Made by a program: the position numbers and the translations under genes. Below the pieces are notes generated by a model that saw nothing but the letters and a program-made list of their open reading frames with translations, was not told where the DNA came from and ran no database searches. This document shows, one piece after another, positions 1-6,612 of a DNA stretch of 8,340 nt (the stretch's first letter is position 1; every line of letters begins with the position of its first letter). Source of the DNA: Planctomycetota bacterium (lineage in GTDB: Bacteria > Planctomycetota > Phycisphaerae > UBA1845); contig JADFOB010000040.1 of assembly GCA_022563055.1 (NCBI GenBank), forward strand, positions 1 to 8,340, read 5' to 3'.

Positions 1-19
1 GGCCTCACGGGATAATGTC

Positions 20-22
20 TGA
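20..22 (+). other. In-frame TGA interrupting the FG-GAP reading frame
   Basis: Frame 2 from the left edge reads A-S-R-D-N-V-stop-F-A-V-A-K-S-E-E-R-A-V-V-G-S. Set against the next repeat in the same protein (D-E-F-G-K-D-V-S-I-D-G-D-W-I-A-V-G-A), the stop falls exactly on the conserved Gly of the D-x-F-G motif. A GGA glycine codon is one base from TGA. Frames 1 and 3 do not carry the FG-GAP pattern across this point. This suggests a nonsense mutation or a base-call error. With only 19 bases upstream, a more complex rearrangement cannot be excluded. Confidence 0.55.
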
Positions 23-28
23 TTCGCG

Positions 29-682
29 GTGGCTAAGAGCGAGGAACGAGCCGTGGTCGGGTCCTGGCTAGACGACGATCTGGGAAACTTGTCGGGCTCG
101 GCCTACGTCTTTCGCCATGATGCCAACAACACGCCACTCGACCCGGATGACGATTTCTGGATTGAAGAGTTCAAGCTGTTGCCGGCCGACGGGACCGCCG
201 GTGACGAGTTCGGCAAGGACGTATCCATCGATGGCGATTGGATTGCGGTGGGAGCTTACGAGGACGACGATGCCTGCGCCCAAGACCCGGACCCCGATCC
301 CGATTGTGATTCCGGTTCGGCCTACGTCTTCCACCGCAGTGACAACGGCACGCCTTTAGATGCCGGTGATGATGTTTGGATCCAGACCACCAAACTCGTG
401 GGCTCGGATTCGGACGCCGGCGATTTCTTCGGCCGGGTAGCCATCAGCGACGGCCGGGTCATCACCGGATCGGTGGACGACGCCGCCGGAGAGAACGCCG
501 GAGCCGCGTACATCTTTGCCGCGGCCCGCAGTTGCAGCGATCTGGAGGACTTCGCCGGTCTGCAACTCTGCTTCGGCCTGACCGGTGAGCTGTTTGGATG
601 CCAGATTTTCGACATCGATGGCGATTCAGACGTTGACTATGAAGATTTTCGCCGCCTGCTATTCACCCTCACCGGGCCGTAA
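29..682 (+). CDS. FG-GAP repeat protein with C-terminal dockerin-like tail (5' end broken or cut off)
   Basis: This looks like the C-terminal part of a secreted beta-propeller-type FG-GAP protein. About two and a half repeats are visible, each with a [A/I]VG strand, an acidic loop, a G[S/A]AYVF or GAAYIF strand, and a D-x-F-G motif (residues about 8-29, 70-102 and 143-163; DEFG 59-62, DFFG 131-134). Residues about 167-217 form a dockerin-like domain with an EF-hand loop DIDGDSDVDYED (195-206) and end in LTGP, a tail style I know from planctomycete extracellular proteins. There is no signal peptide, so 217 aa is not a full protein of this type. The GTG at 29 is only the first possible start after an in-frame TGA at 20-22; the same frame upstream of that stop still reads like FG-GAP sequence. 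The gene is therefore either broken or mis-sequenced there. It faces the minus-strand genes and ends 356 bases before the next stop codon. Role (surface binding or adhesion) is inferred from the family only. Confidence 0.75.
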   Translation: MAKSEERAVVGSWLDDDLGNLSGSAYVFRHDANNTPLDPDDDFWIEEFKLLPADGTAGDEFGKDVSIDGDWIAVGAYEDDDACAQDPDPDPDCDSGSAYVFHRSDNGTPLDAGDDVWIQTTKLVGSDSDAGDFFGRVAISDGRVITGSVDDAAGENAGAAYIFAAARSCSDLEDFAGLQLCFGLTGELFGCQIFDIDGDSDVDYEDFRRLLFTLTGP

Positions 683-886
683 GTCCAGCCAGGGCTGTAC
701 GCCCGCCCAACCAAGTGCGGATTCAACGGGAGCTATACGATTGTGGTCGCCAGGAAGCCCGCCTATCGCATGATTCGCGTGCCCGGACGTGATTCACATT
801 TTGTTATGGCTCGCAAGATGATGAGCGCGAGACGCTTACGGCGAGCAATGGCAGTTGAGCGTGTCCAAACTTGGTTTTCTGTTCCC
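683..886. other. Gene-free convergent spacer, no recognisable feature
   Basis: This is the left part of the 356-base gap between two convergent genes. I find no credible coding sequence. A weak 4-bp stem (CAGC/GCTG, 686-697) follows the FG-GAP stop but has no T-run, so I do not call it a terminator. The right part of the gap holds the hairpin doublet at 887-1019. Confidence 0.5.
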
Positions 887-1019
887 GAGCCGCGGGTTTC
901 AACCCGCGCGAACTTACGCTACTTGAGGGTGACTCGCAATTCCGTTTGTTCGCGAAGACACACATGTTTCGTAACGTCCTCGAGTGTTGAAGCTTCGCGC
1001 AGACTGAAGTCTGCGGCTC
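887..1019. repeat. REPIN-like hairpin doublet, family GAGCCGC...GCGCGA, copy 1
   Basis: Two 26-base arms lie in inverted orientation (887-912 and 994-1019), 81 bases apart and 20/26 identical. Each arm is itself a hairpin with a perfect 8-bp stem: CGCGGGTT/AACCCGCG (891-908, loop TC) and CGCAGACT/AGTCTGCG (998-1015, loop GA). The outer ends GAGCCGC and GCGCGAA are constant. All stem differences are compensated on the other side of the stem. The element lies in the convergent gap, its right arm ending 19 bases past the stop of the minus-strand gene (1039), where REP/REPIN elements often sit. It could also act as a 3'-end structure, but there is no T-run. Confidence 0.85.
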
Positions 1020-1038
1020 AGCGCGCGCACTTGCGGTC

Positions 1039-2250
1039 TTAGCGATCTTTGGCGAGTTGCTCATAGTACTGTTCGACAAGGCGGCGATAGCGACCGGGGA
1101 AGCTGTCCCGAAGGGTCTGGAGGATTCGCTCACGCTGGGCCGGCGGCATGCCTCCCCACGCCTCGCCCGGGTTTGCCCGTCGCACGTCGCGGAGGGGACT
1201 CTGGGAAGGACTCCCACCGGGTAGTTGAGATTCCTGCATCGGCGAGCGCGGCGACTGACCCGGCGAACCACCACTCCCGCCGCCGCCACCACCGCCACCG
1301 CTCTGCTCCTGTTGCTCGGCGTCTTGAATCAGTCGATCCAGCAATTCAATGATCCGCTGCTGTCGACCCTGCACGCGCGTGCTCGCATCGTTACTGGCCA
1401 AACGGCGCCCGGAATAGTTCATCAGGTCAACGACCTCGCCGATGCGACCCGGTTGACGGTTTGCCAGTTCCGCCAGCATCTGTCGGGCAGCCAGGTTCAA
1501 CCGTTGCGATGCATCGGGGTACTTCGACAGAAAGTCGTTCAGCGCCGAGGCGGCTTTGTCGTACTGGAGGTCCGCCAGAAGGCCGTACCCGCGAAGGAAC
1601 TCGATCTCGGCGGCAAAGTAAGAGTAGGCGGCGATGCGATCCGCGCCGGAACGTGCCGCGTCCGGATGCTCTGCGTGCGGTGCTTCGGCGTTGTCCACCG
1701 GACTTTGCCGCGCAGCTCTCGTCAAAGCCTTGATTCGCTCCGAGGCTTCGAGCAGGCGATCCATCGCCACAAGCGATTTGATCTCGTACGCAGCCGCATT
1801 AGCGGCGATGAAAGGATTCGCGTCGTCGCGCAGGGTAGCCATGACGGATGCACATGTCCCGTAGCGATCCGCATCGTAGGCATCCAGACCGCGGCGAAAT
1901 GTCTCGGACAGCACAGCCAACCCCTGCGTGAGGAACTCTTCGCCGTCGCAATCATCGCAGGTGGACCACGTTTTTCGGATCAACTCGCGCGCTTCCACCG
2001 GCCACGACGAATCAGCCTGGAGGCCCGCCACGAAACGATCCACGGGCTCTTGGGCGATTGCCGTCGTCGTGGAGCCGGCAAGGATCAGAGAGAGAAAGGC
2101 AAGAGGCAAGAGGCGATAGGCAACAGGACGGGTGGCCCATGGCTTTAGCCGTGGGGGACACGATCCAAGAGAGCAACCATGTCCCCCACCTCCAAAGAGG
2201 TGGGCCACCCGCCCCATTCCTTGTTGTCCATCCCCCGGTCTTCTCGTCAT
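1039..2250 (-). CDS. Exported helical/TPR-like protein with poly-Gly linker and conserved C-terminal motif; start uncertain
   Basis: I know of no assigned function. Coordinates run from the first ATG (2250), 403 aa. A signal-peptide core, LLPLAFLSLILAG followed by AIAQ (residues 47-67), shows the product is exported, but the 46 residues before it are encoded by repeat DNA (hairpin doublet 2129-2211 and 7-base repeats) and are an implausible n-region. The real start may be the TTG at 2109 (356 aa), which has no clear ribosome site. The mature part is alpha-helical with a TPR-like stretch (about 215-265: DLQYDKAASALNDFLSKYPD), then a linker with eight glycines and a Ser/Pro/Gln-rich stretch (about 320-355). 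The C-terminus reads GEAWGGMPPAQRERILQTL then FPGRYRRLVEQYYEQLAKDR, a motif I recall from planctomycete proteins encoded beside DUF4175-like genes. It is the last gene of the minus-strand cluster and probably works with the coiled-coil protein at 2360-4207. Confidence is high that it is coding and low for function. Confidence 0.8.
   Translation of the reverse strand: MTRRPGDGQQGMGRVAHLFGGGGHGCSLGSCPPRLKPWATRPVAYRLLPLAFLSLILAGSTTTAIAQEPVDRFVAGLQADSSWPVEARELIRKTWSTCDDCDGEEFLTQGLAVLSETFRRGLDAYDADRYGTCASVMATLRDDANPFIAANAAAYEIKSLVAMDRLLEASERIKALTRAARQSPVDNAEAPHAEHPDAARSGADRIAAYSYFAAEIEFLRGYGLLADLQYDKAASALNDFLSKYPDASQRLNLAARQMLAELANRQPGRIGEVVDLMNYSGRRLASNDASTRVQGRQQRIIELLDRLIQDAEQQEQSGGGGGGGGSGGSPGQSPRSPMQESQLPGGSPSQSPLRDVRRANPGEAWGGMPPAQRERILQTLRDSFPGRYRRLVEQYYEQLAKDR
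2096..2123. repeat. Tandem 7-base repeat, 4 imperfect copies, in signal-peptide coding region
   Basis: The plus strand reads AAGGCAA, GAGGCAA, GAGGCGA, TAGGCAA in a row; on the coding strand these are TTGCC-type heptamers. They encode the VAYRLLPLAF part of the signal peptide of the 1039-2250 gene. Because 7 is not a multiple of 3, any change in copy number would shift the frame between an upstream start and the rest of the gene. The array ends 5 bases from the hairpin doublet at 2129. Confidence 0.75.
2129..2211. repeat. Hairpin doublet, family CGGGTGGCCCA...GGGGGACA
   Basis: Two 32-base arms (2129-2160 and 2180-2211) are inverted copies, 26/32 identical. The outer 11 bases (CGGGTGGCCCA / TGGGCCACCCG) and the inner ends (GGGGGACA / TGTCCCCC) match perfectly. 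Each arm folds into its own hairpin: CCCATGGCT/AGCCGTGGG (2136-2155, one G-T pair) and CCCACCTC/GAGGTGGG (2185-2204, perfect). The differences lie in the stem centres and keep the pairing. It overlaps the 5' end of the 1039-2250 ORF, which stays open through it, so the N-terminal residues there are probably repeat-derived or untranslated. Confidence 0.85.
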
Positions 2251-2354
2251 TAGAGCAGTTTCATTCCATATGTAGCGGAATCGAACCCCCAGAACCCTGG
2301 ACTACTACGTCCGCCACGGGGGGCGGACGCTACATTTGCCCTGAAACTTCTCTA
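2251..2354. repeat. 104-base MITE-like element with 13-base terminal inverted repeats
   Basis: The ends TAGAGCAGTTTCA (2251-2263) and TGAAACTTCTCTA (2342-2354) are inverted copies with 12/13 matches. Inside are TGTAGCG (2271-2277) matched by CGCTACA (2328-2334), and a perfect 8-bp hairpin CGTCCGCC/GGCGGACG (2308-2329). It fills the gap between the stop of the coiled-coil gene (2360) and the first ATG of the next gene (2250). I see no flanking target duplication and no T-run that would make the hairpin an intrinsic terminator in the direction of the genes. Confidence 0.65.
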
Positions 2355-2359
2355 GAAAC

Positions 2360-4207
2360 TCATGGTCGATTCTGTCGCTCGCGCATTTCGGACGCGATGG
2401 TCGAAAGTTCCTTCTGTCGTCGGGCGATCTTGGCGGCGGCCTGCTGCCAGGCCTCGGATGGTTCTGCTTGCGGCGAATCGGTGACTTGCTCGGACTCAAT
2501 CGCGACCGTCCTTGTGTTGACCCGTAGCTGACTCGACCGCAGGAGCTTCAATTCGGCGGACGTCGGAAGCAACTGCGTGTTCTCATCGCCACCCATAGCC
2601 ATGTCGCCCGCCTTCTGTTCGTTCTCCCGTTGCATCTGTTGGACGGCAGCGAGTAGCTGCTCGAGCGTGTCCACGATTTCCGCTTCGATCTGCTGCGTGA
2701 AGGCGCCGACCTGCAGCTCCACCAGACGGTCCGCCACCGTGGTCATATCGTCTGATAGCTGCCCCACGACTCGGGGAAAGACGACCGTCGTCCCGTCTTC
2801 ATCCAAAATGTGCAGACAGGTGGACGCATCCTCTCCCAACGCACGCTCCTTGGTGGAAAGATCAGCCAGTTGGAGTTCCTCGACGCGCGTAAAGCGATCG
2901 TTGCCGATTTCGTCCAGCGCGAGCGTAGCCTGGTTAATCGGGCGCTGCTTGAAGAGCATCTCGCGCAGGCGCACTTCCAAATCACGCAACGTCTCTTCCT
3001 GTTCCTCTTTGCGAAGCTGATTCAGTGCACGTTGAAGCTCGCGTTTCGCCTGTTCAAGCCTGTCGATCGCCTGATCCTGGCCGGATGTGGCCCGTTGCGG
3101 TTCGCCGCTTTCTAAGGCTTTCCCCGCACGATCCATCTGTTCGCCGGCTTCATCCAGCGCCTTGGCACCGGGTGGCTGTGAGTTTGGACCTCCCGGTTGC
3201 CCGCCTCCGCGCGCCGAGGTCTCGTCTTGGCGCATCTCGTCGGAAAGCCCCTTAGTCTGTTCAGCTACGTTCTCCTGCTCGTCAGCCATTTCCTCGAACT
3301 CGAGTTGCCCTTCGAGTTCCCGCCTGGCCTGTTCGAGGTTCTTCTTGGCTCGCTCGAGCGCTTCGATCGCCCGTTGCTGTTGCGCGGTCGCACCGGACTC
3401 TCCTTGCTTCATGGCGTCGCTCGCCTGCGACATGGCGTTGGCACCGGAGCGAGTCGCGTCGGACGCTTTGGCTGTGCTTGCGCGAGAGGCTTCGAGTGCG
3501 GGCGAATCCGAGGAGCCCTCGGGTTGGCTGTCCGCAAGGTGCTTCAAATCTTCCGCAAGATCGGTGGTGTCGCGGGCAAGATCGCGCTGTCGCTGAGCGT
3601 CGGCCTGGTCCCGACCCCCTTCGTCCGCAAGCTCGGATTGTGCCTTGAGCAGGTCGTCGACCCTCCCAATAGCCTGTTCAAGCTGTCGGGCCATCCGCTG
3701 GGCCAGGGTTCCTCGGGCCGATTCGTCTCGAAGCCCCTGCTGTTGTTCAAGAATCTCCTCGAGGCTCTCCTGGTATGCTTGCAAACGCTCGATGTCGCTC
3801 TTGCGCCTGTCGTTGTCGCTGTCGCGTTCGAGCAGAATGGCGAGGACACGCTCGGCGTCGTTAAGCCAACGATTCTGCTCATCGAGCATGTCAGCCTGTG
3901 GGGTTGCTCGATCAAGCAGGTGCATGATCTTTTCGAGCCGATCCGCCAGCTCGAGTCCACCGGCTCGCTCGAGGACGCGCTCGAGGCGTCGGGCGTTTTG
4001 GGGCTCAACTTCCGAAAGCTGCTCGCGCAAGCGGAAGACACGATCCTCGAACCGTCGGTACCGATCGCGGACCATCTGCTCCTTGGTAGCCAGTGGGCTC
4101 GATTCCGATGCGGTGACACCGTCGTTCTCCTGTGCCCAGGCGGTGGCTACGTTGCCCGCATTCGACGCAACCACCAATAGGAACACGAACCACCAGCGAA
4201 GACTCAT
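2360..4207 (-). CDS. Exported long coiled-coil protein of the DUF4175-linked cluster
   Basis: I chose the ATG at 4207 (615 aa) because it opens a clean signal peptide: MSLRWW, a hydrophobic core, and AWA-Q cleavage near residue 25. An ATG at 4348, overlapping the upstream stop by 8 bases, would add 47 residues with no export or domain logic. The mature protein is almost entirely charged heptad-type helix rich in E, Q, R, L and A (about 45-480), broken by a Gly/Pro-rich hinge (GGGQPGGPNSQPPG). The C-terminal third has stretches that I recall as conserved in planctomycete homologues: EDGTTVVFPRVVGQLSDDM and LLPTSAELKLLRSSQLRVN. No catalytic motif is visible. The composition resembles the Gln-rich C-terminal region of DUF4175 proteins, as though that region were a separate gene here. 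It lies between the DUF4175-like gene and the TPR-like gene, all on one strand. Most likely it is a structural or partner protein in the periplasm; function unknown. Confidence 0.85.
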   Translation of the reverse strand: MSLRWWFVFLLVVASNAGNVATAWAQENDGVTASESSPLATKEQMVRDRYRRFEDRVFRLREQLSEVEPQNARRLERVLERAGGLELADRLEKIMHLLDRATPQADMLDEQNRWLNDAERVLAILLERDSDNDRRKSDIERLQAYQESLEEILEQQQGLRDESARGTLAQRMARQLEQAIGRVDDLLKAQSELADEGGRDQADAQRQRDLARDTTDLAEDLKHLADSQPEGSSDSPALEASRASTAKASDATRSGANAMSQASDAMKQGESGATAQQQRAIEALERAKKNLEQARRELEGQLEFEEMADEQENVAEQTKGLSDEMRQDETSARGGGQPGGPNSQPPGAKALDEAGEQMDRAGKALESGEPQRATSGQDQAIDRLEQAKRELQRALNQLRKEEQEETLRDLEVRLREMLFKQRPINQATLALDEIGNDRFTRVEELQLADLSTKERALGEDASTCLHILDEDGTTVVFPRVVGQLSDDMTTVADRLVELQVGAFTQQIEAEIVDTLEQLLAAVQQMQRENEQKAGDMAMGGDENTQLLPTSAELKLLRSSQLRVNTRTVAIESEQVTDSPQAEPSEAWQQAAAKIARRQKELSTIASEMRERQNRP

Positions 4208-4340
4208 CCGCGAGAGTTGAGCGGATCGGTTTGCCCCGAACGGGCGTTGCGGGAAAGCCCAACGGGCCGGAATGTGTGCAATCCCGTCCGTCGACGTGTG
4301 ACGGAGCACTAGACCGCACCGGGCGTTGGTGCCTCCTGAT
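4208..4340. other. Spacer with a copy of a 23-base dispersed repeat
   Basis: This 133-base gap lies between the stop of the DUF4175-like gene and the chosen start of the coiled-coil gene. Bases 4290-4312 (ending GACGGAGCACTAG) match 7554-7576 in inverted orientation at 20/23, including 13 identical in a row. TCCGTC/GACGGA (4287-4305) forms a 6-bp hairpin, and the other copy can form a near equivalent. An AGGAGG lies on the minus strand at 4332-4337 but has no well-spaced start in a useful frame. Confidence 0.6.
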
Positions 4341-6446
4341 TCAGTCATCGAACACCGCCTCCGCTTCTTCGAGCAGTGCTTGCCGTGCCTCCTCGCCCAG
4401 CTCCTTCTGAAGACGGATGATGTCACGCAACATGGTCACGACCTCGTGGTACCCCTCCCATTGTACCATGTTTGCCAGCACGGCGCGCATGCCGGCCACC
4501 GCCGCCGCCTCTTGCCGATCGACGAGAGAAGCCAACTCCGGTGAGCCGCTCCGCGACCACTGACGGATCGTGTCGGCGGCCTCGATGAGATCACGCCGGG
4601 CGAGCTTGGTAAGCGGATCGATGATGCCGTCACCGAGGCGCCGAACTTCATCCTTTGTATCAAGTTGATTCACACGAAGCTGCGAAAGAATCTGCTCAAG
4701 CTGCTGGCGAAGTCCGTTGACCGCACCTGCCAGATTCCGCTGTCGTCGTTCGAGCGGAGTGAGGGCAGCCGCGAGTTCCTCCAAGCGCGTTGCATCGTCA
4801 AATCGGGCGCGGGCCGATAGCAGCCGGCCGCGAACCTGCTCCTGTGTCTCGACCAGTCGTTCCAGGCTCAACCGGTGTTCCTGCTCGCGCCTGGCCAGTT
4901 CCGCCAGTAACTCGTCGCGCGTAACGACTCGCAGCGACAGCTCGGCGGATTGCGCGAAGTTTGGGCCTGATACGTCATCAAAATCGGTCGCACGCGCCTT
5001 GAGCATCACGCGATCGCCCGGAACGAGACCCGCCTGTGTGACCGGCCAGGTTACGCTCGCAAAGAACCGCGAGGCATGTGGCTCGAACGTCGGTAACTCG
5101 ATCAGCGCCTCATCCGCCTCCTCACGCAGGACGTGGTAGACCAGCTCCACGGTGGCCAGGCCATACTTGTCCGAGCAACTCACCTCGATAGGAAGGATCG
5201 CTTCCGGTGTGATCATGTCGCCCACGCCTTCAAGCCTGATACGCACGCGAGGCGGGTCGTCCTTGACCACGCGGATCGAAAATCGCACGGGGCGACGATT
5301 TTCCAGGTTCGCCTGGTCCACCAGTGAAAAGTGATATGTGTGCGTTTCGAGCGGCGAGACCATGGCCGAGTATCGTCCGTTTTCGAGCACGGCTTGGGCC
5401 ACGACATCGGAGCCCGCCATGAGTGTCGCCCGCGCGAGTGGCTTGTTGGTTTCAATAGAGATCGTGATGCGGCTGCCTCGAAGGACTTCCACGGCGCGTT
5501 GTCCGTCCGCCGGCGTCCGCGAATCCATCCGTGTGTAAGCCGGCGGCACGATGTGAATCTCGCTACTCTCGACCCGTGGCCGCTCCAGCAGGCGCACGTG
5601 GTAGGTCGCGGTGCGGTCGTCGCCGCCTTCGAGATGGAAGCTCAAATCCTCCTGTGCGTTCTTGAAGGTGTAGCGATAGCGGTAGGAACCCGCGCTTCCC
5701 ACGGTGGTCATGGCATCGCGTCCTCGCTCCCCCGAGATCGTCGTGAAAAAGAGTTCGACCTCTCGCGGCTGTGTGCCACGCGCGGTTGCCTCGATCACGA
5801 CGTCGTCCCCTCGGGCGGCGATCAGCTCGTCACCGTCGAATTGAACGACAAGATGCGTCCTCTTGGGCCAGGGAACGTTCTGCAGAAGTACATTGCGTGA
5901 GAACCACAAAGCGGTAGCGTCGGTAGCGGTGAGGGAAACGGTTAGCACGAACACCGCAGCCCCCGCGAGGGCCAGGATCGACCGTCGCGCGCGGCGACCA
6001 TCGAGCACGGGTTGAAAGTCAACCGAAGCAGCTTGGCGACCCGCGCTACGAATCACCGACGCGATCATGGCCGGCGAATTCGCCTCGGACGAACCCACCT
6101 CGCCTGCGGCAAAACGTGTGGCGGAGATGAGAACCGATCCGAGCTGCGGATACCGACGCTCCAGAAGATTCGCGATCTCCACGAGTCCCAAGCGGCGACG
6201 ACTCAGGCGGCGAGCAGGTTTTAGAACACGGCGCCAAATCACGTAGGCAGCCGCTGCCAGGACAAACCCGAGCATGGCCGCCCTCATGCTCCAACGCAAT
6301 CCGCGCGACCAGTAGTCCACGGTGAACTGAACAAGCGATGCGAGTAGAAGAAACCCGACGACCCACGCCACGCCTTCGATCAGCACATATCGCCGTAGGC
6401 GAGCGGCGACAGCGCGCAGCCGGGCGGTGAGCGCCGCATCCAGCAT
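4341..6446 (-). CDS. DUF4175-like membrane protein with periplasmic Ig-like and coiled-coil regions
   Basis: Start at the ATG at 6446 gives 701 aa; ATGs at 6494 and 6545 would add only polar residues before the first helix. Three membrane segments are visible (about 21-44, 57-71, 145-162). Arg-rich stretches around 9-19 and 72-86 predict N-in, with a cytoplasmic loop between TM2 and TM3 and the rest in the periplasm. That loop has IANLLERRYPQLGSVLISA. From about 175 to 478 there are three beta-rich, probably Ig-like segments, with PPAYT (271-275) and DDPPRV (386-391). From about 478 to the end it is helical and probably coiled-coil. Architecture and motifs fit the DUF4175 type, a family without known biochemistry; that assignment is from memory of the family. 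It leads a three-gene minus-strand set with two exported helical proteins and is the likely membrane anchor. The stop is TGA, relevant to the genetic-code question at 20-22. Confidence 0.85.
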   Translation of the reverse strand: MLDAALTARLRAVAARLRRYVLIEGVAWVVGFLLLASLVQFTVDYWSRGLRWSMRAAMLGFVLAAAAYVIWRRVLKPARRLSRRRLGLVEIANLLERRYPQLGSVLISATRFAAGEVGSSEANSPAMIASVIRSAGRQAASVDFQPVLDGRRARRSILALAGAAVFVLTVSLTATDATALWFSRNVLLQNVPWPKRTHLVVQFDGDELIAARGDDVVIEATARGTQPREVELFFTTISGERGRDAMTTVGSAGSYRYRYTFKNAQEDLSFHLEGGDDRTATYHVRLLERPRVESSEIHIVPPAYTRMDSRTPADGQRAVEVLRGSRITISIETNKPLARATLMAGSDVVAQAVLENGRYSAMVSPLETHTYHFSLVDQANLENRRPVRFSIRVVKDDPPRVRIRLEGVGDMITPEAILPIEVSCSDKYGLATVELVYHVLREEADEALIELPTFEPHASRFFASVTWPVTQAGLVPGDRVMLKARATDFDDVSGPNFAQSAELSLRVVTRDELLAELARREQEHRLSLERLVETQEQVRGRLLSARARFDDATRLEELAAALTPLERRQRNLAGAVNGLRQQLEQILSQLRVNQLDTKDEVRRLGDGIIDPLTKLARRDLIEAADTIRQWSRSGSPELASLVDRQEAAAVAGMRAVLANMVQWEGYHEVVTMLRDIIRLQKELGEEARQALLEEAEAVFDD

Positions 6447-6545
6447 GGGCGACTCGTGGTCAGGGGATTGAGCTTCGTGGCGGCGTGTCAACATGATCTC
6501 ATCGCAACGGTCATAGCGGGTCCGTGACGCAATCTCCGGGGCCAT
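6447..6545. other. Upstream region of the DUF4175-like gene, start undecided
   Basis: The reading frame stays open here to an ATG at 6545, with a further ATG at 6494, but the encoded residues are polar and carry no recognisable motif. I read this as leader sequence rather than protein. No convincing ribosome binding site or promoter could be recognised. The palindromic repeats begin at 6546. Confidence 0.4.
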
Positions 6546-6572
6546 CGTCCCATAGGGACGCTATGATAGTAG

Positions 6573-6592
6573 CCCAGCGATTCATCGCTGGG
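6573..6592. repeat. Single perfect hairpin CCCAGCGA/TCGCTGGG
   Basis: An 8-bp perfect stem (6573-6580 with 6585-6592) has a TTCA loop. Its size and form match the half-units of the neighbouring doublets, but no partner arm is visible nearby. It may be a solo half-element. There is no T-run for a terminator. Confidence 0.65.
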
Positions 6593-6612
6593 ATTCCCTT
6601 CGTGCAACGAAC

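Noticed and set aside
20..22. TGA read as glycine (code 25, as in Gracilibacteria and SR1)
   Set aside because: The TGA falls on a Gly position, which fits that code, but three genes in the window end at TGA at their natural C-terminus (2360, 4341, 7753), and the GC-rich composition does not suit those lineages.
998..1015. Intrinsic terminator after the 1039-2250 gene
   Set aside because: The hairpin is well placed but no T-run follows it in the direction of transcription. The same holds for the hairpins at 2308-2329 and 6806-6823.
804..1298. 164-aa minus-strand and 743-1042 plus-strand open frames over the convergent gap
   Set aside because: Both run through the hairpin doublet at 887-1019; the minus one also overlaps the end of the 1039-2250 gene out of frame. 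No domain or export signal is visible.
1225..2148. 307-aa plus-strand open frame
   Set aside because: It is antisense to the exported TPR-like gene, has no recognisable domain, and its Arg/Gln/Val-rich composition is typical of a shadow frame in GC-rich DNA.
3197..4180. 327-aa plus-strand open frame
   Set aside because: It is antisense to the coiled-coil gene; its Leu/Val/Gly-rich text mirrors the Glu/Gln/Ala codons of the real gene, and it shows no family motif.
4208..4348. Start of the coiled-coil gene at the ATG overlapping the upstream stop (4348)
   Set aside because: It would place 47 residues with no domain ahead of a well-formed signal peptide. The overlap is attractive for translational coupling, so the option is not fully excluded.
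5331..5900. 189-aa plus-strand open frame, and a similar one at 7579-8115
   Set aside because: They are antisense to the DUF4175-like and MBL-hydrolase genes, whose motifs are intact; neither shadow shows motifs.
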